A stretch of 37,387 nt of DNA, from contig JBKPNX010000145.1 of NCBI GenBank assembly GCA_046732855.1, positions 1-37,387 on the forward strand. Direction: 5' to 3'. Source of the DNA: JBKPNX01 sp046732855. GTDB taxonomy: Bacteria > Pseudomonadota > Alphaproteobacteria > Geminicoccales > Geminicoccaceae. The position numbers and the translations under genes were made by a program. The notes under the pieces are model-generated. The model had not been told where the DNA came from. It saw only the letters and a program-made list of their open reading frames with translations, and ran no database searches. Positions 1 through 7,068 of the stretch are shown here, piece by piece (within the stretch, counting starts at the first letter, position 1; each line of letters opens with the position of its first letter).

Positions 1-1582
1 CAAGAGGATAGGGCCGGATCGCATCGCCGAACCACCTTTCGTAGATCGCCGCATACGTGCCGTCCCGCTCCATCTCGCGCAGCGTCTGGTCGATCAGCTG
101 CAGCAAAGGGGCATCGCCCCTGGCCACGGCGAACCCGTACGCCTCCTCGCCGAAGGCATCGCCGACCACCTTGAGCGGCCGCCCCACGGCGTAGGCCCGA
201 AGGGCCAGAGCGTCGCTGGTGAAGACGTCGATGTTGCCCTCCAGCAGGGCCTTCACGGCATCGTCGTGGCGGCGAAACGTGATCAGGTCAGGCAGCTCGA
301 AGCCGCATCCCTTGGCCTTCATCTTGATGTTGTCGAGGCTGGTCGAGCCCTCGACCGCGGCGACCCTCTTTCCCCTGATCGCGCATACCTCGGCGATCTC
401 GGACGTGTCCGGCACGAGAAGCCGCTGGCCGTCCTTGAAATAGGTCAGGCTGAAGTCGACCTGCTCGGCCCGTTGCGGGGTCTTGGACAGCGCGGCCGCA
501 ATCAGGTCCGCCCGGCCCTTCTGCAGGGTCGGGATACGCTCGTCGGTGGGCACCGGCAGGTAGGTCACGGCGTTGGCATCGCCGATCCAGCGTTTGGCGA
601 ATTCGTGCAGGAAGTCGATCTCGAACCCGGTGCGCCGGCCGTCCTCGCCGTAGAACGAGAACGGCTTGAAGTCGAGCTGCACGACTGCGGTGACGCGGCG
701 CCTGTCCCGGATGCGGTCGAGGCGAGAGCCTGCCGCAGCCGTTGCGCCGGTTTCGGTGAGCGCCGCGACCGGCGTCTCGGGCCGCGCCTCGGCCGGGGTC
801 GGCTTAGCGGCCTCTGCGGTCGTGCCGGTCTCGGGTGCAGGCGACGGCTGAGCAGGTTCCTGTCCGGCCACCGCCGCGGGCGCGCCGGTCTCGGGTGTAG
901 GCGGCGGTTGAGCAGACTCCTGTCCGGCCACCGCGGCGCTCGGGGCCGGGGCCGCCGGCGGTTGAGACGTCTGTTCCGGCCGGTCGATTGTCTGGCCGGG
1001 ACTGGGGGCGCTCTCGGTGGCTGGCGCGGGCGCGGGCTGCTCGGCGGTCGCCGCGGGGGCGGTCGTGCCCTGCGTTACCGCTGCCCTGCCAACACTCGCG
1101 TCAGGTTCTTCTGCTCCGGCGGTCGGAGAGGTCGGCGCGCTCTGCTGCTCGGGCGCTTGGCCTGCAGCGGCGATCGCCCCGGCCTCGGGCGCGACAGCGG
1201 CGACCGGGGGCTCGGGCGCGCGGGGCTCGGTAACCTTGACCATGGCAGCCAACGACAGCTCGGTAGCATGGTCGCCGTAATGGGTGGTGACGGTGATCCG
1301 GTAGTCGCCGGGCTGGCCGGGCGCGTGATAGGTGATCGACGGCGCGCCATTGCCCTCGATCGTGCCGGCATCGGCCTGCCACTGGAAATCGTCCAGCGCG
1401 AAGTCGTTCTCTTCGTACTCCACGCTGATCGCGAGGGTCTCGGTGCCCGGGACGGCCAGCACGGCCGGGGTGAAACTGACCAGGCGCGGCGGTCTCGGCT
1501 CTTCGCCGCAGCTCGCGAGGAGCCCGGCGACGACAAGGCCACACAGCAGCGCATTCAGGCGATGGAGGTGCAGCCGGGACAT
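1..1582 (-). CDS. Lipoprotein with family-3 extracellular solute-binding domain (3' end outside window)
   Basis: Open from ATG at 1582 to the window edge (about 527 codons). Residues 1-25 are a lipoprotein signal peptide with lipobox LASC, acylated Cys at 25. Residues ~30-105 resemble an Ig/PKD-like beta domain (contains APGQPGDYRITVTTHYGDHA). Residues ~110-285 are a Pro/Ala/Glu-rich low-complexity linker with a near-repeated segment (AAVAGQE.AQP). From ~290 comes a periplasmic solute-binding fold typical of polar amino-acid transporters: DFKPFSFYGEDGRRTGFEID, LQKGRADLIAAALSKTP, VAAVEGSTSLDNIK, AYGFAVARGD, and the closing MERDGTYAAIYERWFGD. Family knowledge: such domains bind amino acids or related polar ligands. 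Ligand and partner permease are unknown because no ABC transporter gene is visible here. The anchored domain on a long linker is not the usual free periplasmic form. The gene follows dnaE2 in the same direction with a 248-bp gap in which I see no convincing gene or terminator. Confidence 0.85.
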   Translation of the reverse strand, partial: MSRLHLHRLNALLCGLVVAGLLASCGEEPRPPRLVSFTPAVLAVPGTETLAISVEYEENDFALDDFQWQADAGTIEGNGAPSITYHAPGQPGDYRITVTTHYGDHATELSLAAMVKVTEPRAPEPPVAAVAPEAGAIAAAGQAPEQQSAPTSPTAGAEEPDASVGRAAVTQGTTAPAATAEQPAPAPATESAPSPGQTIDRPEQTSQPPAAPAPSAAVAGQESAQPPPTPETGAPAAVAGQEPAQPSPAPETGTTAEAAKPTPAEARPETPVAALTETGATAAAGSRLDRIRDRRRVTAVVQLDFKPFSFYGEDGRRTGFEIDFLHEFAKRWIGDANAVTYLPVPTDERIPTLQKGRADLIAAALSKTPQRAEQVDFSLTYFKDGQRLLVPDTSEIAEVCAIRGKRVAAVEGSTSLDNIKMKAKGCGFELPDLITFRRHDDAVKALLEGNIDVFTSDALALRAYAVGRPLKVVGDAFGEEAYGFAVARGDAPLLQLIDQTLREMERDGTYAAIYERWFGDAIRPYPL

Positions 1583-1830
1583 GTCGGGTGTCTCCCGGGC
1601 ATCGATCACGCCGCCTTGGCGACATGGAGGGACGCCGATTGGGTGATCGTCTGGTGCTGTGAGGTTAGATCGTTCTCGGGGTTGCGCAAAGGGTCCCGAG
1701 GGACATGCTGATACGCCGAGTGGCAGCCGCGCGCGGCCGGACGGTGGGGGCGGGCGCGGCAGTTGAAGGACCGTGCGCCCGGGAAGGACGATGCCGCGCG
1801 AGCCGACATCGGCACGCGGGGAGGCGGGGA

Positions 1831-4800
1831 TCAGTGGAAGTCGCGCGATTTGAAGCCCGGGGGCTTGGGATGGAGCTCGCGGACGTTGCGGGTGTTGCGC
1901 TTGACCTCGTCGGCGCGGGCCAGGGGAGATTGGATGGTTCGATCGAGCTTGCCGAGCGCGCCGAGGAGCCGCTCCCGGCGCGAGCGCTGGCCAGGGTCGC
2001 GCGGATCGGGCGGACCCGAGTTCTTGGCGTGGTCGGCATGGGCGAGCGGCGCTTCGAACGGGGTCGACCGGCGGCGGCGCGGGCCGGAGTCGCCGGGCCG
2101 CTTGGCGCGATCGGTGCGGGCGACCGGGGCGTCGATGCCATGGGCGGTCTCGGACAGGCGGCGCAGCAGGTCGGTGCGATCGATCAGCGTTTCTGCGACG
2201 ATGTGGATCACCATGCCCTCCTTTTGCACCTTGCCGCGCACCGCCATGAGCTGGGCGCCGAGCACGATGCGGCGAAAACGCTCAAACACCGCCGGCCACA
2301 CCACCAGATTGGCGACCCCGCTCTCATCCTCGATGGTGATGAAGATGACGCCGCTCGCGGTGCCCGGTCGTTGGCGGACCAGGACCAGGCCGGCGACCTC
2401 GACCCGGCGGCCGTCGTCGATCGCGGCCAGGCGCTCGGCTTTGATCACCCGCCGATCGAGCCAGGGGCGCAGCAGGGCGAGCGGGTGGCGGCGCAGGGTC
2501 AGGCGCAGACTGGCGTAATCCTCGGCGACCTCCTGGCCGAGCGTCATCCGGGGCAGGGCGACGCCCGGCTCGGCGGGCGCGGTCCGGCCCTCGGCCCAGG
2601 CGAACAGCGGCGGCAGGTCGAGCTCGCGGCCGGTCCGATCCAGGCCGATGGCACGCCAGAGGGCGCCGCGCCGGTCGAGCTCGAGCGAGCCGAAGGCATC
2701 GGCGCGGGCCAGGCGATCGAGCGCCGCGACGCTAACTCCGGCGCGCCGGCGCAGATCGGCGAGATCGCGATAGCGGGTTCCGCGCCGGGCGACCAGCCGC
2801 GCCATCTCCTCCTGCCGCAACCCCTTGACCTGACGCAGACCGAGGCGCAGCGCGTATCTCCCGGCGGGTACCGCCCCCACGTCATGCCCGTCTTCGCTCC
2901 CATCGACCGCGGGCATAGCCTCCGCCGCGGCCGAGCTCGTCCCGGCTTTGCTGTGCCCTCCGGTCCGTGAAGCGGTCGCGTTGCGCCCATTATCTGGTTC
3001 GAGCTTGTTATCATCGCAACGTGCTATTCCATTGCTCTCCCCGGCCGGTTGCGCGGCCGGCGGATCCGGTTCCAGCGTGCAGTCCCAGTCGCTCGCGTTG
3101 ACATCGACCGGCAGCACGATGACGCCGTGGTCGCGGGCATCGCGCACGATCTGGGCCGGCGCATAGAAGCCCATCGGCTGGCTGTTGAGCAGCGCGCAGG
3201 CGAACGCTTCCGGATAGTGGCACTTCAACCAGGAGGAGACGTAGACCAGGAGCGCGAAGCTGGCGGCGTGGGATTCCGGAAAGCCGTAGGTGCCGAAGCC
3301 CTCGATCTGCTGGAAGCAGCGCTCGGCGAACTCGCGCGCATAGCCGTTATCGACCATGCCGTCGATGAACTTGCCCCGAAACGTGTGGATCGTGCCGACC
3401 CGCTTGAAGGTCGCCATGGCGCGCCGCAGCCGGTCGGCCTCCGAAGGCGTGAACCCGGCGCCGACGATCGCGATCTGCATCGCCTGCTCCTGGAACAGCG
3501 GCACGCCGAGCGTCTTCTCGAGCACGTCCTGCAGCGCCGCCGACGGATAGGCGACGGGTTCGAGCCCGCTGCGCCGGCGTAGGTACGGATGCACCATGTC
3601 GCCCTGGATCGGCCCCGGGCGCACGATCGCGACCTCGATCACGAGATCATAGAAGCATCGCGGCCGCAGGCGGGGCAGCATGGTCATCTGCGCCCGACTC
3701 TCCACCTGAAACACGCCGATGCTGTCCGCCCGGCCAAGCATGTCGTAAACCGCGGGGTCCTCTGGGGGCACGCTTGCCAGATCGAGCTTGCGTCCGTAGT
3801 GCCGCTCGAGCAGCTCGAACGCCTTCCTGACGCAGGTCAGCATGCCGAGCGCGAGGACGTCGATCTTGAGGATGCCGAGCGCGTCCAGATCGTCCTTGTC
3901 CCATTCGACCATGGTGCGCTCCGCCATCGCGGCGTTGACCACCGGCACCACCTGATCGAGCCGGCTCCTGGTCAGGACGAAGCCGCCGACGTGCTGCGAC
4001 AGATGACGCGGAAAGCCGGTCAGCTCGCCGGCCAGCGCGAGTGCCTGGCGCAGGCGCGGCGCAGCGGGATCGAGGCCGCGCTCGCGCGCGAGGCGCGCAT
4101 CGAGGCCGCCCTCGCTCCAGCCCCAGATGCCCGACGCGAGCGCGCCGACTGCATCCGCCGACAGGCCGAGCGCCTTGCCGACCTCGCGGATCGCGCTGCG
4201 CGCGCGGTAATGGATCACGGTCGCGGCGATGCCGGCGTGCGCGCGGCCGTACTTCGCGTAGATGTACTGGATGACCTCCTCGCGCCGCTCGTGCTCGAAG
4301 TCGACGTCGATGTCGGGCGGCTCCTTGCGCTCGGTCGAGACGAAGCGCTCGAACAGGAGATCGAAGCGTTCCGGATCGACCGCGGTAATGCCGAGGCAGT
4401 AGCAGACCGCGGAGTTGGCCGCCGAGCCGCGCCCCTGGCAGAGAATGCCGCGCGATCGGGCGAAGCGCACGATGTCGTGGACGGTGAGGAAATACGGCGC
4501 GTAGTCGAGCTCGGCAATCAGGGCGAACTCGTGCTCGAGCAGGCTCCGGACCTTGGCCGGGATGCCCGTCGGATAGCGTTCGCGCGCGCCCGCCCAGGTC
4601 AGCTGCTCCAGGTGTTCCTGCACGCTCAGGCCGGCGGGCGCCGGGTCGATCGGGTACTCGTAGCGCAGCTCGTCGAGGGAGAAGCGGCAGGCGTCGGCGA
4701 TCTCGAGGGCGCTTGCGAGCGCCTCGGGATGGTGGGCGAACAGGCGCGCCATCTCGGCGCCCGGCTTGAGGTGGCGCTCGGCGTTCGCCTCGAGTCGCCA

Positions 4801-6924
4801 GCCGGCCTCATCGATCGTGCAGTGCTCGCGGATGCAGGTGAGCACGTCCTGGAGCGGCCGCCGCGCGGGGGTGTGGTAGAGCACGTCGCCGGCGGCCACG
4901 AGCGGCGTGCCGCAGGCGGCGGCGAGCTCGGCCAGCGCCTCGATGCGCGCGCTGTCGTCGCCGCGATAGAGGTGCTGCGCGGCAAGATAACACGGGCCGG
5001 CAACGGCTCCGCGCAAGCTTTTGAGAAAAGACGCGAACTCCAGATCGATCCGCTCCGGCGGCAGGACCACCAGAATCTGGCCTTCGGCATGGGCAAGCAA
5101 ATCCTCGCGCCACAGCCGGCAGTGACCCTTCTCGACCCGTCGCTGGCCGAGCGAGATCAGCTGGGACAGCCGCCCGTACGCCGCCCGGTCGGTCGGAAAG
5201 CACAGCAAGGAATAGCCGTTCGCGGCGTCACCAGACCCTTCCTTGGAGACGGTCCCAGGCTGTCCGCCTGGATAGCGATCATCGCCGCTGCGATTTTCCT
5301 GCGCTCCGGCCGGTTGTTCATACCCGGGACGCAAGGGGTCCGCCCCCCGGATCCGGCGAGTTACGGTCTCGTCCGGCCCCGGCCACGTGGCGGACCATCT
5401 GGATGGTCTGGTCGAGCCCGAGCCCGACCATGGGAGAACTGCGGTCGGGTTGAAGTCTGCCGCGACGTTCGCAGCCGACACCTCGTACTCTTCAGCCTCA
5501 GGGATTGCGGTTGCGATGTCAGGAATTCCCGCTGCGGCCTGAGGGATTACCGTCGCGGCGTCAGAGATTCCCGCTGCAGCGTCGGAGACTCCCGCCGCGC
5601 CGCAAGTGACTCTCGTTGCGTCGTTAAATCCTTGTTTACCTATCCCTGGCACACTCAGATCATGCCGTGGGCTATGGTGGGAATCCGAGCGCCGCGGTTG
5701 TTCGGCGGCCGGCGCAGAGATTCCCACCATCGCATGCGGCGCCGATCCTGAAGGACGGCTGGTTAACAAATCGTCAACCCGACGACCGCAGGACGCGGCG
5801 GAGCTGATTGAGGAAGGCAACGGCGGGATTGTCGCCGCAGCGCAGCTTGCGTTGGAGGCTGACGGAGTAGACGATGCGACTGGTGAGGATGCCAGTGGGT
5901 CGGCCTCCTTTCCGTCACGTCGCAAGGCCTTCGCGGTCAATGCCAAGAGCGTGCCGACCTTCCTTGCGTCACATCCCGAAGTCGCCGCAATCAATGCCCG
6001 TGGAGTGACGTCTGCCTTGTCGCCACGCCCGGAAAACCCCTCTGAATTCGATGTCTCGTATACTTCGCCGCCGCTGATTGCCGGTGCGACGTTAACCCGC
6101 CATTCACCGATGCCCGGCACAATCAGGCCATGCCGTGGGCTATGGTGGGAATCCGAGCGCCGCGCTTGTTCGGCGGCCGGCGCACGGATTCCCACCATCG
6201 CATGCGACGCCGATGCTGAAGGACGGCTGGTTAAAAAATCGTCAACCGGACGGTCGCAGCACGCGTCCGGGCTGGTTGAGGATTGAGGCGCGCGCCCCGT
6301 ATGCGACAGCGGCAATGTCAGGATTGCCGCCGCAGCACGGCTTGCGTTCGACGCTGCCGCAGCAAGCGCTGCCTGGCGTGCAGCGGCGGGCAATATCCGT
6401 GATGGTACGGCTCCCTCGTCAGCTCCGGGCTCGGCCGGGGAGGCCGCACCACGGCCCGAGGCCACATCGTTTGCCGGTAGCCGAGCTTGCTCGGCCCTCA
6501 AGTCGATTGGAGGCTTGCCGCTCCGCGTCGGCGCCGCGTCGGGGGCGGGAGCCGGGCAAGGGCCCCCCTCCCGCTCCGGGCCGAGGATCGGATCGAACCC
6601 AGGGATGCCCCATGCCGACCCTTCGGAAGCGATGTCTGTGGTCGACCGAGGCGGCTCTGCAAAATCGGCCGCGGCTTTCATGGCCGCAGAAAGGTGTGCA
6701 TCGTCCTCCGGCATGAGATCGAGGCGCGCGCCGACCACGAAGCGAATGCCGACCTCCTTGGCGGCGAGGTGCGCCCGGACGACGCCGGCAAGCGTGTTGC
6801 GATCGGTCAGCGCGATCGCCGACAGGCCGAGCTCGGCGGCGCGCAGGACCAGCTCCTCAGGGTGCGAGCCGCCGCGCAAAAACGAGAAATTGCTGGTGAT
6901 CTGCAGCTCGACGTGAGTGGTCAT
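1831..6924 (-). CDS. dnaE2: Error-prone DNA polymerase DnaE2 (ImuC) with a giant PHP-domain insertion
   Basis: C-family DNA polymerase of the SOS mutasome; with ImuA and ImuB it carries out translesion synthesis. Residues 1-70 are the start of the PHP domain (VELQITSNFSFLRGGSHPEE, ALTDRNTLAGVVRAH). The family sequence resumes at ~569 (YSLLCFPTDRAAYGRL). The polymerase core is intact: GRGSAANSAVCYCLG just before the catalytic segment PPDIDVDFEHERREEV with acidic residues D871, D873 and D875, then a thumb region and a C-terminal OB-fold (VEVAGLVLVRQRPGTASGVI). It ends in the family-typical SRDFH. The 1,697-residue length is ~550 above normal. The excess lies in residues ~71-568, a smaller insert of ~65 residues (nt ~2862-3072) and a repeated tail (nt ~1880-2137). 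The ATG at 6924 fits the family N-terminus, although its ribosome site is weak. It is the last gene of imuA-imuB-dnaE2, 144 bp after imuB. Whether the inserted protein is active is unknown. Confidence 0.93.
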   Translation of the reverse strand: MTTHVELQITSNFSFLRGGSHPEELVLRAAELGLSAIALTDRNTLAGVVRAHLAAKEVGIRFVVGARLDLMPEDDAHLSAAMKAAADFAEPPRSTTDIASEGSAWGIPGFDPILGPEREGGPCPAPAPDAAPTRSGKPPIDLRAEQARLPANDVASGRGAASPAEPGADEGAVPSRILPAAARQAALAAAASNASRAAAAILTLPLSHTGRAPQSSTSPDACCDRPVDDFLTSRPSASASHAMVGIRAPAAEQARRSDSHHSPRHGLIVPGIGEWRVNVAPAISGGEVYETSNSEGFSGRGDKADVTPRALIAATSGCDARKVGTLLALTAKALRRDGKEADPLASSPVASSTPSASNASCAAATIPPLPSSISSAASCGRRVDDLLTSRPSGSAPHAMVGISAPAAEQPRRSDSHHSPRHDLSVPGIGKQGFNDATRVTCGAAGVSDAAAGISDAATVIPQAAAGIPDIATAIPEAEEYEVSAANVAADFNPTAVLPWSGSGSTRPSRWSATWPGPDETVTRRIRGADPLRPGYEQPAGAQENRSGDDRYPGGQPGTVSKEGSGDAANGYSLLCFPTDRAAYGRLSQLISLGQRRVEKGHCRLWREDLLAHAEGQILVVLPPERIDLEFASFLKSLRGAVAGPCYLAAQHLYRGDDSARIEALAELAAACGTPLVAAGDVLYHTPARRPLQDVLTCIREHCTIDEAGWRLEANAERHLKPGAEMARLFAHHPEALASALEIADACRFSLDELRYEYPIDPAPAGLSVQEHLEQLTWAGARERYPTGIPAKVRSLLEHEFALIAELDYAPYFLTVHDIVRFARSRGILCQGRGSAANSAVCYCLGITAVDPERFDLLFERFVSTERKEPPDIDVDFEHERREEVIQYIYAKYGRAHAGIAATVIHYRARSAIREVGKALGLSADAVGALASGIWGWSEGGLDARLARERGLDPAAPRLRQALALAGELTGFPRHLSQHVGGFVLTRSRLDQVVPVVNAAMAERTMVEWDKDDLDALGILKIDVLALGMLTCVRKAFELLERHYGRKLDLASVPPEDPAVYDMLGRADSIGVFQVESRAQMTMLPRLRPRCFYDLVIEVAIVRPGPIQGDMVHPYLRRRSGLEPVAYPSAALQDVLEKTLGVPLFQEQAMQIAIVGAGFTPSEADRLRRAMATFKRVGTIHTFRGKFIDGMVDNGYAREFAERCFQQIEGFGTYGFPESHAASFALLVYVSSWLKCHYPEAFACALLNSQPMGFYAPAQIVRDARDHGVIVLPVDVNASDWDCTLEPDPPAAQPAGESNGIARCDDNKLEPDNGRNATASRTGGHSKAGTSSAAAEAMPAVDGSEDGHDVGAVPAGRYALRLGLRQVKGLRQEEMARLVARRGTRYRDLADLRRRAGVSVAALDRLARADAFGSLELDRRGALWRAIGLDRTGRELDLPPLFAWAEGRTAPAEPGVALPRMTLGQEVAEDYASLRLTLRRHPLALLRPWLDRRVIKAERLAAIDDGRRVEVAGLVLVRQRPGTASGVIFITIEDESGVANLVVWPAVFERFRRIVLGAQLMAVRGKVQKEGMVIHIVAETLIDRTDLLRRLSETAHGIDAPVARTDRAKRPGDSGPRRRRSTPFEAPLAHADHAKNSGPPDPRDPGQRSRRERLLGALGKLDRTIQSPLARADEVKRNTRNVRELHPKPPGFKSRDFH
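5499..5624. repeat. 21-bp tandem repeat, six units
   Basis: Six consecutive 21-bp units in exact register (5499, 5520, 5541, 5562, 5583, 5604), consensus roughly CAGRGATTCCCGCTGCGGCGT. In the dnaE2 frame they encode seven-residue repeats (AAGVSDA, AAGISDA, ATVIPQA, AAGIPDI, ATAIPEA). The homologous place in the other cassette (about 6070-6090) holds only one unit, so the array expanded after or during the duplication. Confidence 0.85.
5623..5779. repeat. Palindromic repeat element, copy A (within dnaE2)
   Basis: A 157-bp element starting GTTAAATCC and ending GGTTAACAAATCGTCAACC. Its centre is a nested hairpin: ATGGTGGGAATC at 5674-5685 pairs perfectly with GATTCCCACCAT at 5719-5730, and GCGCCG at 5689-5694 pairs with CGGCGC at 5710-5715. 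It matches copy B at a constant 468-bp offset with no indels and copy C more distantly. It lies in frame inside the DnaE2 coding sequence. Confidence 0.85.
6091..6247. repeat. Palindromic repeat element, copy B (within dnaE2)
   Basis: Second 157-bp copy, bounded by GTTAACCCG and GGTTAAAAAATCGTCAACC. Stem arms ATGGTGGGAATC (6142-6153) and GATTCCCACCAT (6187-6198) are identical to those of copy A. Most differences from copy A are single substitutions in the outer parts. It lies in frame in DnaE2, nearer the N-terminus than copy A. Confidence 0.85.
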
Positions 6925-7068
6925 GGTTGATCCGGGCGCCGCCCATTACGAGCCGATCGTGGCCAGCTCGATGAGCACGACTGGAGCAGCGGCCCCGCGA
7001 CCTCGCTCTCTTGGCGGGTCGTGCCAGCCGTCCACCAAGCCCGGCGCGCAGACCAGGGCGGCCAGCAT

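Larger units (their letters stand above)
5221..6714 (-). repeat. Repeat-derived in-frame insertion inside the DnaE2 PHP domain
   Basis: This 1.5-kb block separates two pieces of the conserved PHP domain (LDLM on one side, GYSLLCFPTDRAAY on the other) without a stop in the dnaE2 frame. It contains a duplicated cassette. Both copies encode related peptides such as DDLLTSRPSGSAPHAMVGIS and DDFLTSRPSASASHAMVGIR, followed by RRSDSHHSPRH and VPGIG. The cassettes differ by in-frame steps: the palindromic cores are 468 bp apart, the flank on the low-coordinate side differs by 105 bp (five 21-bp units), and the flank on the high-coordinate side by 27 bp. The composition is low-complexity, rich in Ala, Ser, Pro and Arg. 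I recognise no known domain in it. Confidence 0.8.

Noticed and set aside
266..1711. Long + strand open frame (481 codons) over the solute-binding lipoprotein
   Set aside because: It is antisense to a gene with clear signal peptide and binding-protein motifs; its translation is Arg/Gly-rich noise typical of high GC.
1606..1815. 69-codon minus-strand frame between dnaE2 and the lipoprotein gene
   Set aside because: Its second half is less GC-biased and hydrophilic, but there is no ribosome site or known family; left as unannotated upstream DNA.
3589..5751. 720-codon + strand frame antisense to dnaE2
   Set aside because: The minus-strand frame carries conserved polymerase motifs throughout; the + frame has none.
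6946..7068. Small frame of 40 codons directly after the imuB stop (TAGATG)
   Set aside because: No recognisable motif; fits the chance expectation for a short GC-rich gap, although coupling to imuB is possible.
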